Assembly: GCF_029227915.1 (NCBI RefSeq)
Contig: NC_079889.1
Location: forward strand, 7,690,001 to 7,750,000
Reading direction: 5' to 3'
DNA length: 60,000 nt
Source of the DNA: Hydractinia symbiolongicarpus
Taxonomy: Eukaryota; Cnidaria; Hydrozoa; Anthoathecata; Hydractiniidae
This document shows positions 50,321-59,395 of this stretch, piece after piece. The translations under genes were made by a program, and so were the position numbers. Below the pieces are notes generated by a model. The model worked only from the letters and a program-made list of their open reading frames with translations. It ran no database searches and was not told the DNA's origin. Numbering within the stretch: position 1 is the stretch's first letter; the number at the start of each line of letters is the position of its first letter.

Positions 50321-50358
50321 CACACGCAATTCAAAATCACGAGCACGTCCCTTTCAAC

Positions 50359-51185
50359 ATGATCGCGGAATTCCAAAAACTCGCAAGCAATATGTCTCCC
50401 GTGGTTGATTTTTTCAAAGGAAAACAAATCCGATCCTTTTCCGTAGAGGGGAAAGGGCAATGCATTGCAGCCCGAGATGTTGTTAGAGCCGTGGGATATA
50501 GAGATAATGAAAATGGCAAGAGGGCGGTTAGGACCCATATAAGGACGTTATGGAAAAGGATGTTAAGTGGGGACGAAATCCTTCCCCTTCATTCAGACAC
50601 GGTTTTATTGATAGAAGCGGGCCTTTATTGCCTCCTCTTAAGGTGTCATAAACGTGAAGCAGAATCATTTTTTAGGTGGGTTGTAGAGGAGGTTATCCAC
50701 AGAGAAATGCAAAGGCACGTTGCAATCATTGAAGAGCAGCCCAAACCCTCGAACAAAGGGTCGTAACCATATCTAACCTTGAAGATGACCTACAGGAGAG
50801 AGAGGAAGAAAATGTTGAGCTGCGGCAAAGGTACGTTCCACACCGTTACCCATATGACAACGTTCTATCCGTGATTAACAAGAATGATCCTAATGAGTGT
50901 GGAAAGGAAGGTAAACATCCCTACTATATGATTCGAAACCAGCGTATTCGTATAGGCGCGAGCATTGCCTCTAGTTTAACAAAATATCCTGAGGGCACCG
51001 TAATCGGGAGATGTGACAATCCTAACGCTGTGCATGCCTGGAAGCGCTTTAAAGATGACACCCTGGGAACTACGAACTCTTACAAAAACCATTTCAGTTT
51101 GCCTGATGATGATACACGTGAGCAATTCGAAGAGGTTTTTGAAATCAATATGCCCATCATGACGGAGCCGCAGGCCATGGCTTAG
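50359..51185 (+). pseudogene. Bro-N/DUF3627-like protein, frameshifted
   Basis: The first frame (to 50766, 135 residues) is a good Bro-N domain: FKGKQIRSFSVEGKGQCIAA, RDVVRAVGYRDNENGKRAVR, VLLIEAGLYCLLLRC and FFRWVVEEVIH. It is cut by a stop. A coiled-coil-like segment is then visible in another frame, and 50871-51185 encodes a C-terminal domain (IRIGASIASSL... NPNAVHAWKRFKDD) like the end of the preceding gene. One frameshift between 50,700 and 50,870 would explain the split. Probably a duplicated sister of the gene at 49248. Confidence 0.65.
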
Positions 51186-51234
51186 ACGCCACGAGATTTT
51201 TTTGTAGCTCGATTGGGCCGCAAAAACAACAATA

Positions 51235-52088
51235 TTACCACTCCTTAACATGCTCCGGAGGTGCTTCAACATCCTCTGGTATTAGCATCAACTCCTCTGA
51301 TACGAAGCTTCTCTCTGGCCCGCTATCGAGATAGTACAACAACCTTATACCAGTCACGATACGATCGAGTCTATACGTTTTCGTGCTCCACCTAGCGTCT
51401 GTCGCGCATCTTTTTTCATCACCATGCTCCTCTCCAGGTTGCAGCAGATACAAGTATAGACCGTCATCGGGTAACGGTTTCTCATCGTGCTTTTCCTCGA
51501 CCTGCGGCAGCTCCTCAAACTTGGTCGCTTTAGAAGGTTTCATATCGATCATAGCGGTCTTTGTAATGTTCAAACTTTTGATCATATTGTACAAGTGCTT
51601 GACCCATGTGGTACTTTGCTCGTCAGAGGCTTGAAATCTGAACCATTATCGCATTGGAATGTGCTCGGATATCGTAAAGGTCCGGCCTTGTGTATGTCCT
51701 TGAGCATATCAGCGACTTCGCTAGCTTGTGTGGTGGGCAAAGGCCTCGCTACCTTGTATCGTGAAGCTACATCGATGCCTGTGAGGATATATTTGTAGGT
51801 GCTACCATACAGCTTGCCGTAAGGCATGTACAGCAAGTCAAATTGGTGCATTTCATTCGGCTTTGTAATGGTGAAATGTGGGTAGTTGATGCGCTTGGAC
51901 CCTCGAATATGTCTGAGCCATAATAGCTGGCGACTCAGCCAGTGATTAACTCTCTTTTTAGAGAGACTGCTCTGATCAGCGTGTAATTTAATAGCTTTTT
52001 GACCAGTCCAAAGATGTTCTGGCCGGTAGTAAATTTTGCTTAGCTTTCCTGCTTCTTCAGCCGTAACGATATGTTTTGCTTTCGACAC
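51235..52088 (-). pseudogene. Polinton integrase (retroviral type), internal deletion
   Basis: The N-terminal part 52088-51582 has NHWLSRQLLWLRHI, then the rve catalytic core with the first Asp in MHQFDLLYMPYG, IDVASRYKVARPL, and the second Asp in FQCDNGSDFK. Immediately after this the reading changes frame and continues as TWVKHLYNMIKSLN, TAMIDMKPSKA and a C-terminal SH3/chromodomain-like region (DGLYLYLLQPGEEH... RSFVSEELMLIPEDV) to 51235. The about 45-50 residues that normally separate these parts, including the catalytic Glu, are missing, so the enzyme cannot have strand-transfer activity. It would have inserted the element into host DNA. It is transcribed opposite to the Bro genes. Confidence 0.88.
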
Positions 52089-52121
52089 GTTTACTACATA
52101 TGGAAAACGTTCTACGTGCCT

Positions 52122-52520
52122 CTAGGCCGATTTGTACGCTGCGAACCCCAGTAGAGCCAGGGACCCTACGATGAAATTCAATTCACCGTCTTGTTGTTGT
52201 TTGCTGGGTGTGTAAACGTCGGAGAGTTTCAGAGACTTTTCGATCGTCGCGATATAGTACTCTCGCATACCTTCATCAAGTTCTTTCAAGTTTTCGCCGC
52301 CTTAACGCTTAAGCTCTCGCTGCTTGTTATACCAATCGATTTTGCCCCGTCTGTCACGTACCCACTGTGCTTGAGCTGCTTGTAATTGTTCAATAGCTTT
52401 GCCATGCCTTTTCCGCTCCTCTTCCCCGTGCCCTGACAGTTTTGAAAACAGGAAATTAGACCCGCTAAACGCGCGCGCGTTGATAGCAGCACCTGCTGCT
52501 AGTACGCCGATAGTTGCCAT
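52122..52520 (-). pseudogene. small membrane protein next to capsid gene
   Basis: ATG at 52520, just after the capsid gene stop. The frame opens with a small-residue hydrophobic stretch (TIGVLAAGAAINARAFSGSNFLFSKL), then a charged helix with KAIEQLQAAQAQW, an in-frame TAA at 52302-52304, then the same frame continues (GENLKELDEGMREYY) to a C-terminal membrane helix (LNFIVGSLALLGFAAYKS) and TAG at 52122-52124. About 132 codons. Function unknown; its position beside the major capsid gene suggests a virion component. Confidence 0.55.
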
Positions 52521-52527
52521 GTTTATT

Positions 52528-53714
52528 TTAGTACTCCACACTGTGAAATCTACCATCCAGAATATTCAACTGAGCGTCTTGCAACAAGTACACATAACAG
52601 CGGATATCCCCGCTTCCATCACCTTTCTTTGTTATATGCAAGGTGATGCCGTCACTAAGGCGTTGTAAAGGCCTTCCAGAACCGTGCAAGCTGTGACCTG
52701 GACCTGCTCTGAAGTTGATGAACAACGCGTATCTTTCAGTGAAAAACTGGCCGATCGTCACTTCGCTATCGTGGAATCCGCAGAGGTTCACGATCTGTTC
52801 CAAGTGGTCTTTCCGCAACATCGCATGCGAGTAGAGCTCAATGGGCTCGCCTTCAACAGTGATGGAAATCTTTTCGATCTTTGGATTATAGAACACCTCA
52901 TTGGCACCAGCATAAGCCTTGACCTTGCCCGGGTCTACGAATAGTAGGAGTATGCCCTTCAAGCTCTTGGCGGGGGTGTCGATTTGCAAGTTGAGGAGGT
53001 ATCAGCTTTTTTCATGACTACCATTTTGCTCCTCAAGATCCTTTCATACGGCAAAGCAAACCGACTGTACCTGGACATCATAGCACTCGCGAGACTCTCG
53101 TTTGTTACTTTGTCAAATTCCAAGCAAATGTTGGTAATTTTGTACGCGGCATCACCTGGCTTAGCTTCGGTAGATCCAGCAGCCACCGAACCAGCATCTT
53201 TTATGACCTGGTCATAGGGAGCAAAATGTATTACAAACTGGAGCCTATCGTGTAAGCCTGCTTGATAAAAGGGTAGAGACTTCGTTAGCTCAAACATATT
53301 GCCGAGAGGGATAGCAAAAGTATTGCTGCATGCTGCCACAATCGCGTTTTCTGCATCATTTCCTACATGGTCGCTGGCTTTGACTTGCAGGGCTCTGATG
53401 GTGCCGTCATTGGGATTGATGCCCTCAAGAATTAGGTTGTTCTCTCGTTCAAGCTTGGGCAGCCACAGATCCCTATATACCGCGAGCACATTGAAATCAC
53501 TGATGTTTTGCACTTCGTGGCTGTTCAGGTTTATGCGAAGATTCTGCACCAGAGCCTTGCCGATGTTACTGACGATGGTGCGTTTGCTGTTAGTACCTGT
53601 GAGCTCCAGATCAAACAAGAGCTTGAGAGAACTGGGGAAAAATTACATCATTCTATCCCATGTTTGGTACGTCTACATAGAGGTCTTCGTTCTGATTGAT
53701 TTTTGAGGGGGCAT
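52528..53714 (-). pseudogene. major capsid protein of the Polinton, frameshifted
   Basis: Two long frames, 53618-52959 and 52989-52528, together about 370 residues, plus a damaged N-terminus up to the ATG at 53714, where readable segments (PNMG, NDVIFPQFSQALV) are separated by stops. Motifs include VSNIGKALVQNLRINLN, VLAVYRDLWLPK, FAIPLGNMFELTKSLPFY, RYSRFALPYERIL and, in the second part, FVDPGKVKAYAGANEVFYNP and ELYSHAMLRKDH. This matches my recollection of the double jelly-roll capsid protein of Polintons and adintoviruses. Lesions lie near 52960-52990 and 53620-53700. It would form the shell hexamers. Confidence 0.75.
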
Positions 53715-53828
53715 GGGAGACTTTGACACGCTGCTTCTAACCTTTCATTGCTAGCATGCTTTAATTCTTTGTGTGGATCTAACTTAGTTCCGTACAGGTT
53801 TATCATAGCGGAGGTTTTCGTTCAATAA

Positions 53829-54971
53829 ATGGCTGAAAATCCAGGATACGATAACGAAGGCTTTGCACCAGAGGAAGACATCCCGGAGCAGGACGAGAAA
53901 TTTAGTAGCGAGAGCGGGATCCCTCCACAAGGGGATATTCCCGGACCAAGCACTACGCCCGCAACACCTTCACGAGACACCACGACGGGGCAACAACAGC
54001 TCACGGCAAGGCAGGAGCTACTAAAATCAAATGTTGATAGCCTTTACGAAACCCTTAGTGGGGAGCTGGGAGAGCCGAGTGCGAGATACTATAACGAGTT
54101 TGAGGTCGACGGGAACCAACTTCTTTACAATGGTGTAGAGCTCACGAAAAGGAATGGTGAACTGAGGAGCCTTACTGTGCTACGGGATAGGCTAGGCGCG
54201 GAGCGATTGCGAGCCATGGTGTTCGACGACTATACTACACCACACAAGGGTAGTAAGACTATGGCTCAGTGGCTCCTTAACGAATTGGATAATGTCAATG
54301 AAAAGGCTGACGACATCGAGATGTTGCCGCTACTCGAGAACATGCTCGATGACACGGAGAACCTGATTGAAGAGACTCGCGGGGGTGGAATTTTCACGAG
54401 GCGTGAAAGAGAAGGACTCAACCGCGGGGTTCGAACGATCCGGGGTCAGCTAAGGATGTTGCAAGGCAAGATGCTCGTGTACGATAGTAAGATAGACAAA
54501 GCACAAAAAAAGGTGAGGAGGCTCGAGAGAAAGAAAGCTGCACCCGGTGTAACCGAGGAGCAGATAGCTATCTGGGATAAAAATATAAAGCACGCTAAGG
54601 AAGAGCTAAAGGGACTCCAAGATGAGAAGGAAGCCATAGTATAACAGCACGGCATAATTTCATCCAGTATCCAGAGCCAACTGCGACACATCAAAGACAC
54701 CCTGATCAACATCGGTGGGGATGATACATCCCTAATAGAAAAACTTAAGATCTTGTTCAAAGAGCAAGGTCTGACAATAGCGAGCATAGTCTTGGCTGTG
54801 GGTCTACTAATTTCTACCATCGTGCTCACCGTTACGGGAGGAATTACAGGTGACGTAGCAGGAAGTACAGGAAGAGGAGGCGAGGGGTTTGTGGAAAAGC
54901 AGCTTGAAAGACACGGAGTACCTATTTCTTCAGCCAGATTTAGGCGAAGATTAGCCCTACTCCTGCCGTAA
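53829..54971 (+). pseudogene. coiled-coil membrane protein, one in-frame stop
   Basis: A 380-codon frame interrupted only by TAA at 54642-54644. The first 70 residues are Pro/Gly/Glu/Thr-rich and disordered-looking; from about 70 to 270 the sequence is highly charged and coiled-coil rich (for example RRLERKKAAPG, EELKGLQDEKE). After the stop come SSSIQSQLRHIKDTL, a strong membrane helix (IASIVLAVGLLISTIVLTV) and a Gly-rich basic tail. Its 3' end overlaps the convergent minor-capsid gene by 32 bases. I recall similar late genes in Polintons, function unknown; membrane or core association is a guess. Confidence 0.6.
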
Positions 54972-55959
54972 CCAGCGCGGCCTTGGTATCCTCGTGCTGC
55001 CCGTGGGCATCCTTGGTGTCAGGATGAGGCGTGGTTTTCCTTGAATTGATAGTCAGCATAGGAGGTGTGGTGAAGGCTGCCTCATGCTTGACAGTATCAC
55101 CCAAGGCTTTGGTATTGAGGTCTAGCTCCACCCCTACGCCTACATTGGAGGGCGCGATCAGAACGTTGTTGTTATACCCTACAATCTTTCTAATGCGAAG
55201 GGCCATGTTGGAGAAGAGCATGTACACGCTGTACAAGTTTACCGGAGTCCGTGCATACTGGAGCACCGTTTGAAACTCGGTTATGTCTTGACTTATGTTT
55301 TCATCACGTTGAGCCATGGCCTCGAATTTCGGCAGGAGGATCTGTCTAGCCGTGAAGTTATCGGCGTTAGATCCTAGGATTGAGGCCTTGGCACTCGCTT
55401 GAGATCCTAGTAGCAAGATCACGTAAACGCGAATACTCTTGCTAAGCTTCGTCAGGCCTTCCGATGTTAAACCCTGACTCGTGAGGATGATAAACTTGGC
55501 CCAATCCCCATCAACCTGCAGCCACCATCTACCATTTGTGAACGACGACACGAGAGCTTTGAATTTGTACAAAGCGTTGGGGTCAGCACCATACTCACGA
55601 CATATTTGCGCATACCCCGAAGTAGGGTAGATGTTCTCGTACTGGAAAAAGCCTCTTTCGTAAGGCATGGGTACACTCATTCTCGCGAGAATACGTCTAA
55701 TACGTACGATGACAAGCGAAAGTTTACCTGGATGTTCCAATAGTCTAGGGCTTGTCCCTCCCAATTTACACTCACGGGATCCTTCAACAGGTTAGTGGGG
55801 ACTTTGATGGGGGTATTTGGTGAACTGTGGGAAGGCCAAAGAAATGTGCTGAGTCATAGACACGTAGAGGTCTTGATGCTCCAAGTCGGTTATACCAAGA
55901 GTCCACTCACCTTTTTTGGACTTGTACTTTGCTCTAGGGTTATACGAGTAAATGTTCAT
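54940..55959 (-). pseudogene. candidate minor capsid (penton-like) protein, frameshifted
   Basis: ATG at 55959 lies inside a 26-bp palindrome. The first about 50 codons (NIYSYNPRAKYKS... FPQFTKYP) run into a frame change at a G-run (55809-55813). A second frame holds VPTNLLKDPVSVNWEG, and a third change near 55720 leads to the long frame ending at 54940 (PYERGFFQYENIYPTSGY, NGRWWLQVDGDW, VNLYSVYMLFSNMALRI). The length of about 340 residues, the Trp/Tyr-rich beta-like character and the position next to the capsid gene suggest the single jelly-roll minor capsid protein of Polintons. This assignment is less sure than that of the major capsid. Confidence 0.55.
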
Positions 55960-55980
55960 GTTTCTTTAAAGAAACATGAA
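55955..55980. promoter_or_regulatory. 26-bp perfect palindrome holding two divergent start codons
   Basis: TTCATGTTTCTTT followed by its exact complement AAAGAAACATGAA, with TTTAAA at the centre. The ATG of the minus-strand minor-capsid candidate (55959-55957) and the ATG of the plus-strand gene (55976-55978) sit at mirror positions 16 bases apart. A shared bidirectional initiation site is plausible. Confidence 0.7.
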
Positions 55981-56405
55981 GCAACTGTATATAACAGCCA
56001 TTTCGAACCACACGATATTCGACCCTCATCTAGGGGAGAATACGAGGATCGCTCTGAGGTCTCTGAATATCCACCCTATTATGGGACGGGCCTTAGATAA
56101 TATTGTAATATTTACCGCGGGTGACTTTGACAGCATCTACAAGACTGACGTTCACCAGCGGCTGAGACTCGTATGCTCCCAGCTAGATCCGGATTATGCT
56201 CTGCTTAACTGAGAAATCCAGCATCCTCGCCGTGCTTCCTATCAAAGAGCTAAACGCTTGGAGAGATATGATGACATGGAGTTTCGACACTCCTGTTTAC
56301 CTCTCTCTTAAAGGTTCAGACGGGTTAGAGTTTATGCTCATCAACGAGTATCAAGACGAAAATAACGCTTTCGTGGGAATAACTATGCACTTGCTTATAG
56401 AATAA
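55976..56405 (+). pseudogene. small Polinton gene, frameshifted, unknown function
   Basis: The frame 55976-56212 (LYITAISNHTIFDPHLGENTRIAL...) gives way near 56200 to 56196-56405 (LAVLPIKELNAWRDM... SLKGSDGLEFMLINEYQDENN). Together they suggest one protein of about 140 residues with a single frameshift. Rich in beta-prone residues. No domain recognised. Confidence 0.45.
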
Positions 56406-56407
56406 AT

Positions 56408-57075
56408 ATGACTGACATTGCGAAGCTTTACCCGAGCTTACTTTCTGCACCTCCGAAAGACAGGCATGAGGATACTTCACAAGTCTATAGACTGAAAAAA
56501 ATCGAAGAAGTGGAACAATACTTGCGAGCCGAGATTAAATAGCGGGACAAGCTCGCCAAATAGTTCAAGATACATGGTACGTGTGTGAGGTTCTGCGACC
56601 ACAGCTTGTTAAGCATCAGCATCATCACATCTGGTGTTGGAATAGGGGCATTGGCTTCGGGTCTGGGAGCTCTGTGGGTCTGGCACAAGTGGGTATACGG
56701 AATGCCGGGAAGAGGTTGGGTGCAAAATCCAAGAAACACAAGGGGATCAGACTACTAGCAGAGACCAAGCTCTACTCTATCGTTGACTTGATCTCGAGAG
56801 CCGTGGAGAATGGAGTCATTAGCGACTATGAATTCAGCCTAATCATGCAGGAAAAGCAAATGTACCTTGTGTTGAAGGAGCAAGCGCGACAACGAATACG
56901 CAAAATCGTGGACTCGATCAATGAACGGGAGCGACAGCAACTTGTCGCGAAAGGGCGTGAGGAGGCTAAGGACGAGCTTCTGAAAAAACTTCTGCGCATT
57001 ATGTCAGCGGTACTTAGAGGAGCCACCAGCTTATTCATAGACCGTCTGTCTGTGTCGAGGCGTCCTTGTACTTGA
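56408..57075 (+). pseudogene. membrane/coiled-coil Polinton protein, broken
   Basis: ATG at 56408 in AATAAATATG, directly after the preceding gene. The first frame (TDIAKLYPSLLSAPPKDR) contains TAG codons near 56540 and 56561. A Gly/Ile-rich membrane segment (SIIITSGVGIGALASGLGALWVW) follows, then a frame change near 56690 into a basic helical part (KKHKGIRLLAETKLYSIVDLISRAVENG, YEFSLIMQEKQMY, RKIVDSINERERQQL). I recall this arrangement as common in cnidarian Polintons; function unknown. Confidence 0.6.
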
Positions 57076-57217
57076 CCTTGCGGATCGCTTCGAGAAGAGG
57101 ACCCCTATTCATAGTTAAGTAGTTAGAAATCTTCAGTGCTTTTGCTTCTTTTTTCAGTTCGGGAACGTTCATGTTTGTTTCTATGTTGAAGAACAGCATA
57201 GAACCTTGATAAGCCAC
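57035..57217 (-). CDS. small SAP/Rho-N-like protein
   Basis: Up to 60 residues. The second half from MNVPELKKEAKALKISNYLT to LLEAIRKVK resembles a SAP or Rho-N helix-extended-helix DNA-binding motif, similar to the N-terminus of the polymerase gene at 40747. The internal ATG before NVPELKK is the likelier start. It overlaps the end of the preceding convergent gene by 41 bases. Confidence 0.5.
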   Translation of the reverse strand: MAYQGSMLFFNIETNMNVPELKKEAKALKISNYLTMNRGPLLEAIRKVKYKDASTQTDGL

Positions 57218-57219
57218 TT

Positions 57220-57803
57220 ACAAGACAGTGAAACCCTCGTCGTCATCAGTGTCACTGAAGTAGCAAGTGCCGTATCCTTCAACCTCTTTATATTTACACT
57301 CTTCCAAGTAGGTCTGTGCGTAGTAGTTGCGCCTTTGCCTATAAATGCTTGCTAGTTTCACGATGGCCTTACACTCGCAGCTTTTGGAATTTTGTTCTGA
57401 CTTTACCCTCCCACATCTTGAGCTTGGTGCTGAGGTGCAGCCCTTTTTTCACGCTGGCATTGGTGAAGCAAATCCCCTTCAGGGATTCCACCCTATCCAT
57501 GATCTCTTCGTATTTTTCTAACTCGGGATAGCTGACCAGATCAAACGACATCGTTAGCGGGGAACCCTCGCTGTATTGAGAAACACCTTTGGAGCGGATC
57601 TTTTCAGGGGTCAGTGTCAGTAACGGTCCTAGGTTATCGTCTTGATCCTTATATCCAATCACGAAGCGCTCATCCTTGCCTTTGTTTGTTTGGATAGAGT
57701 CGCTCAGTACGAGATTTTCGACTTGGACTTCTTCGATTTTTAGTGGTTTCGAATTGGTGTAAAAGTCTTCAGACTTTACAGTTTTGTCTCCGAATTTCAA
57801 CAT
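57220..57803 (-). pseudogene. conserved uncharacterised Polinton protein, frameshifted
   Basis: The frame 57803-57369 (144 residues) begins LKFGDKTVKSEDFYTNSKPL and includes DSIQTNKGKDERFVIGYKD and LKMWEGKVRTKFQ. After a frame change near 57375 a plausible C-terminus (CKAIVKLASIYRQRRNYYAQ, then an acidic DTDDDEGF tail) runs to about 57220. I recall related proteins near Polinton ends in cnidarians; a single-stranded DNA-binding role is only a guess. Confidence 0.6.
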
Positions 57804-57848
57804 CCTCTTTAATGTGGAAACAAAACTTCAACCAGAGTTTTTTTATTC

Positions 57849-58034
57849 CTATTCATTTTTACACTCACAAGTACTATGATCCTCCACGTACCGCTCGAAC
57901 CTCGACTCAAGGTCATGTGCCTTCTCCACCAAAGCAAAAGCCAAGAGGGGTAGAGTGATACCTATACCAGCCATGAAAATCATAACTGTTGCATCTCCGA
58001 CTATATCAAATAGTTTTGAATGAGTATAAGACAT
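57849..58034 (-). CDS. small single-pass membrane protein, intact
   Basis: 61 residues with a short polar N-terminus, one hydrophobic helix (ATVMIFMAGIGITLPLLAFALV) and a charged C-terminal tail ending in CECKNE. The first ATG is preceded by an AT-rich stretch (TTTATTATTACTC on the plus strand). It is the outermost gene on the right side and is intact. Function unknown. Confidence 0.6.
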   Translation of the reverse strand: MSYTHSKLFDIVGDATVMIFMAGIGITLPLLAFALVEKAHDLESRFERYVEDHSTCECKNE

Positions 58035-58082
58035 TTATTATTACTCATTCAAAAAGATTTTTCATCATTTTTAGTTGAGCTC

Positions 58083-58275
58083 CCACGAGGATCCCCAGGG
58101 AAACACGTCCTGGAATCTTAAATGCTCCGAGACATGCTCGAGCAGCAAGGGTTTCCGTCCAACAGCCTTAAGGCACATTTCCAGCGTCTTAAAAGCTTCT
58201 GGGACATGCGTGAGCAGCAGTCATGGGTACTCTTGAACTGCCCTGGTACACATTTCCTGGGTCTTGAGGTGGTCG
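58083..58275. repeat. subterminal imperfect repeat, about 70-bp period
   Basis: GACATGC(T/G)(C/T)GAGCAGCA appears twice (near 58131 and 58203), each followed about 40 bases later by CACATTTCC and GTCTT. A third, weaker copy precedes them (CACGTCCTGGAATCTTAAA). Lies between the last gene and the right terminal repeat. Confidence 0.5.
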
Positions 58276-58342
58276 CGAGTTGCGTTCTCATGATGTCGGC
58301 TCATGTTTATATTATATCCCCGGCTCAACTAGCAGTCACACC

Positions 58343-58556
58343 TTTGAGTGTGGGAAATACCCCTACTTGATTGCGCATGCGCTAGATTTTGTTGATGTCA
58401 GCATTATTCCCGCTAGTCGCTATTGCGCATGTTCGAAATTTTATCAGTATTTCCGGAATTGTCGGATTTATCGGATTCGGGTAATTCGGGATTTGAGGGA
58501 TTTCCCTTGTCGTTGTCGGTCGGCTGCGCTAGAACATACATTTTACCATCTCTATA
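58343..58556 (-). repeat. right terminal inverted repeat of the Polinton
   Basis: Inverted counterpart of 40510-40697. About 25 bases longer because of small insertions such as extra CGGAT-like repeats in its middle. The exact outer base is uncertain by a few positions. Confidence 0.9.
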
Positions 58557-59395
58557 GTCCATTTCGGGATTCGTAAACCATTTGTTTCATTGGTCAGCAC
58601 TAATAAAAAAAACAATAGTAAGGCAACAATATATACTAACAAGTTCCGTTAGCTTGTAAAAAAATTTACTAAAATTTTAAATGAATAAGTTCTACACAGT
58701 TTTACCCAACTCAATGAAAATTTCTGTCTGTCTGTCTGTCCTTTTTTTTGGTTAAACGAAAATAATAATATCTATTATTTGTCATAAGTAATGTGGTTCC
58801 TTTTTTTAGGTTGTCCTATCAACGTACCTAGGTGTGTATTTTGTCTACTTATACATTTGATATTATTTCAAATTTTATTCCTACAATGACGTGAAAAAAT
58901 TCATTTGATACTTTACAGAGTTTTGAAAAAATTTTTTTAAAATAAGCAAACATCTTTACCTCAAGCAGATGAGGCTAAGTCACAAGATTTATATAGCTAT
59001 TTTTAAAGGCGCGTAGAGTGCCTTTCATATATCTTGAACCTGTTTCAAGTTCAGTCCAAACGGTTTGTCAAACATACTTAGAAGCAGGAAAACGTTGATG
59101 TTATGATAAAAAAGCGATGCAAGGAAGATTTTGTGGGTTTATTCTCGCCAAACTTACCGCCTGAAAACTTGTGTAAATGGCCTTCATTTTCAACATAGCA
59201 CATGTTTTTAGAATTTTCTACCTGTTAATTGGAACGCAGTGATGAGCACATAACAATTTTATCACCAGTTTACATCGTACTTTGTAGTACAAATAATGAA
59301 TGTTTCGTGAAAATAATAATTTGATTTTTATATTCGTAAAAAGTACCGAAATTTTTTTGCTATAAAAGTAATTTCAAATCAGTTCTATGCTTAAA
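58557..59395. other. intergenic DNA, no gene recognised
   Basis: AT-rich; a short (CTGT)n microsatellite lies near 58725-58740. No supported frame. Confidence 0.35.

Larger units (their letters stand above)
40510..58556. mobile_element. Maverick/Polinton element, decayed
   Basis: About 18.05 kb bounded by long inverted repeats and visibly more GC-rich than the AT-rich flanks. It encodes the Polinton hallmark set: protein-primed family B DNA polymerase, FtsK/HerA-type packaging ATPase, retroviral-type integrase, major capsid protein and a candidate minor capsid protein, plus Bro-N genes and several small proteins. Without the 2.05 kb retrotransposon inserted at 46,830 it would be about 16 kb, within the usual 15-20 kb. 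Polintons replicate through their own polymerase, integrate by the integrase and probably form virions. Nearly all the large genes here carry stops, frameshifts or deletions, so the copy is not autonomous. I could not identify the usual 6-bp target duplication or a protease. Confidence 0.93.
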
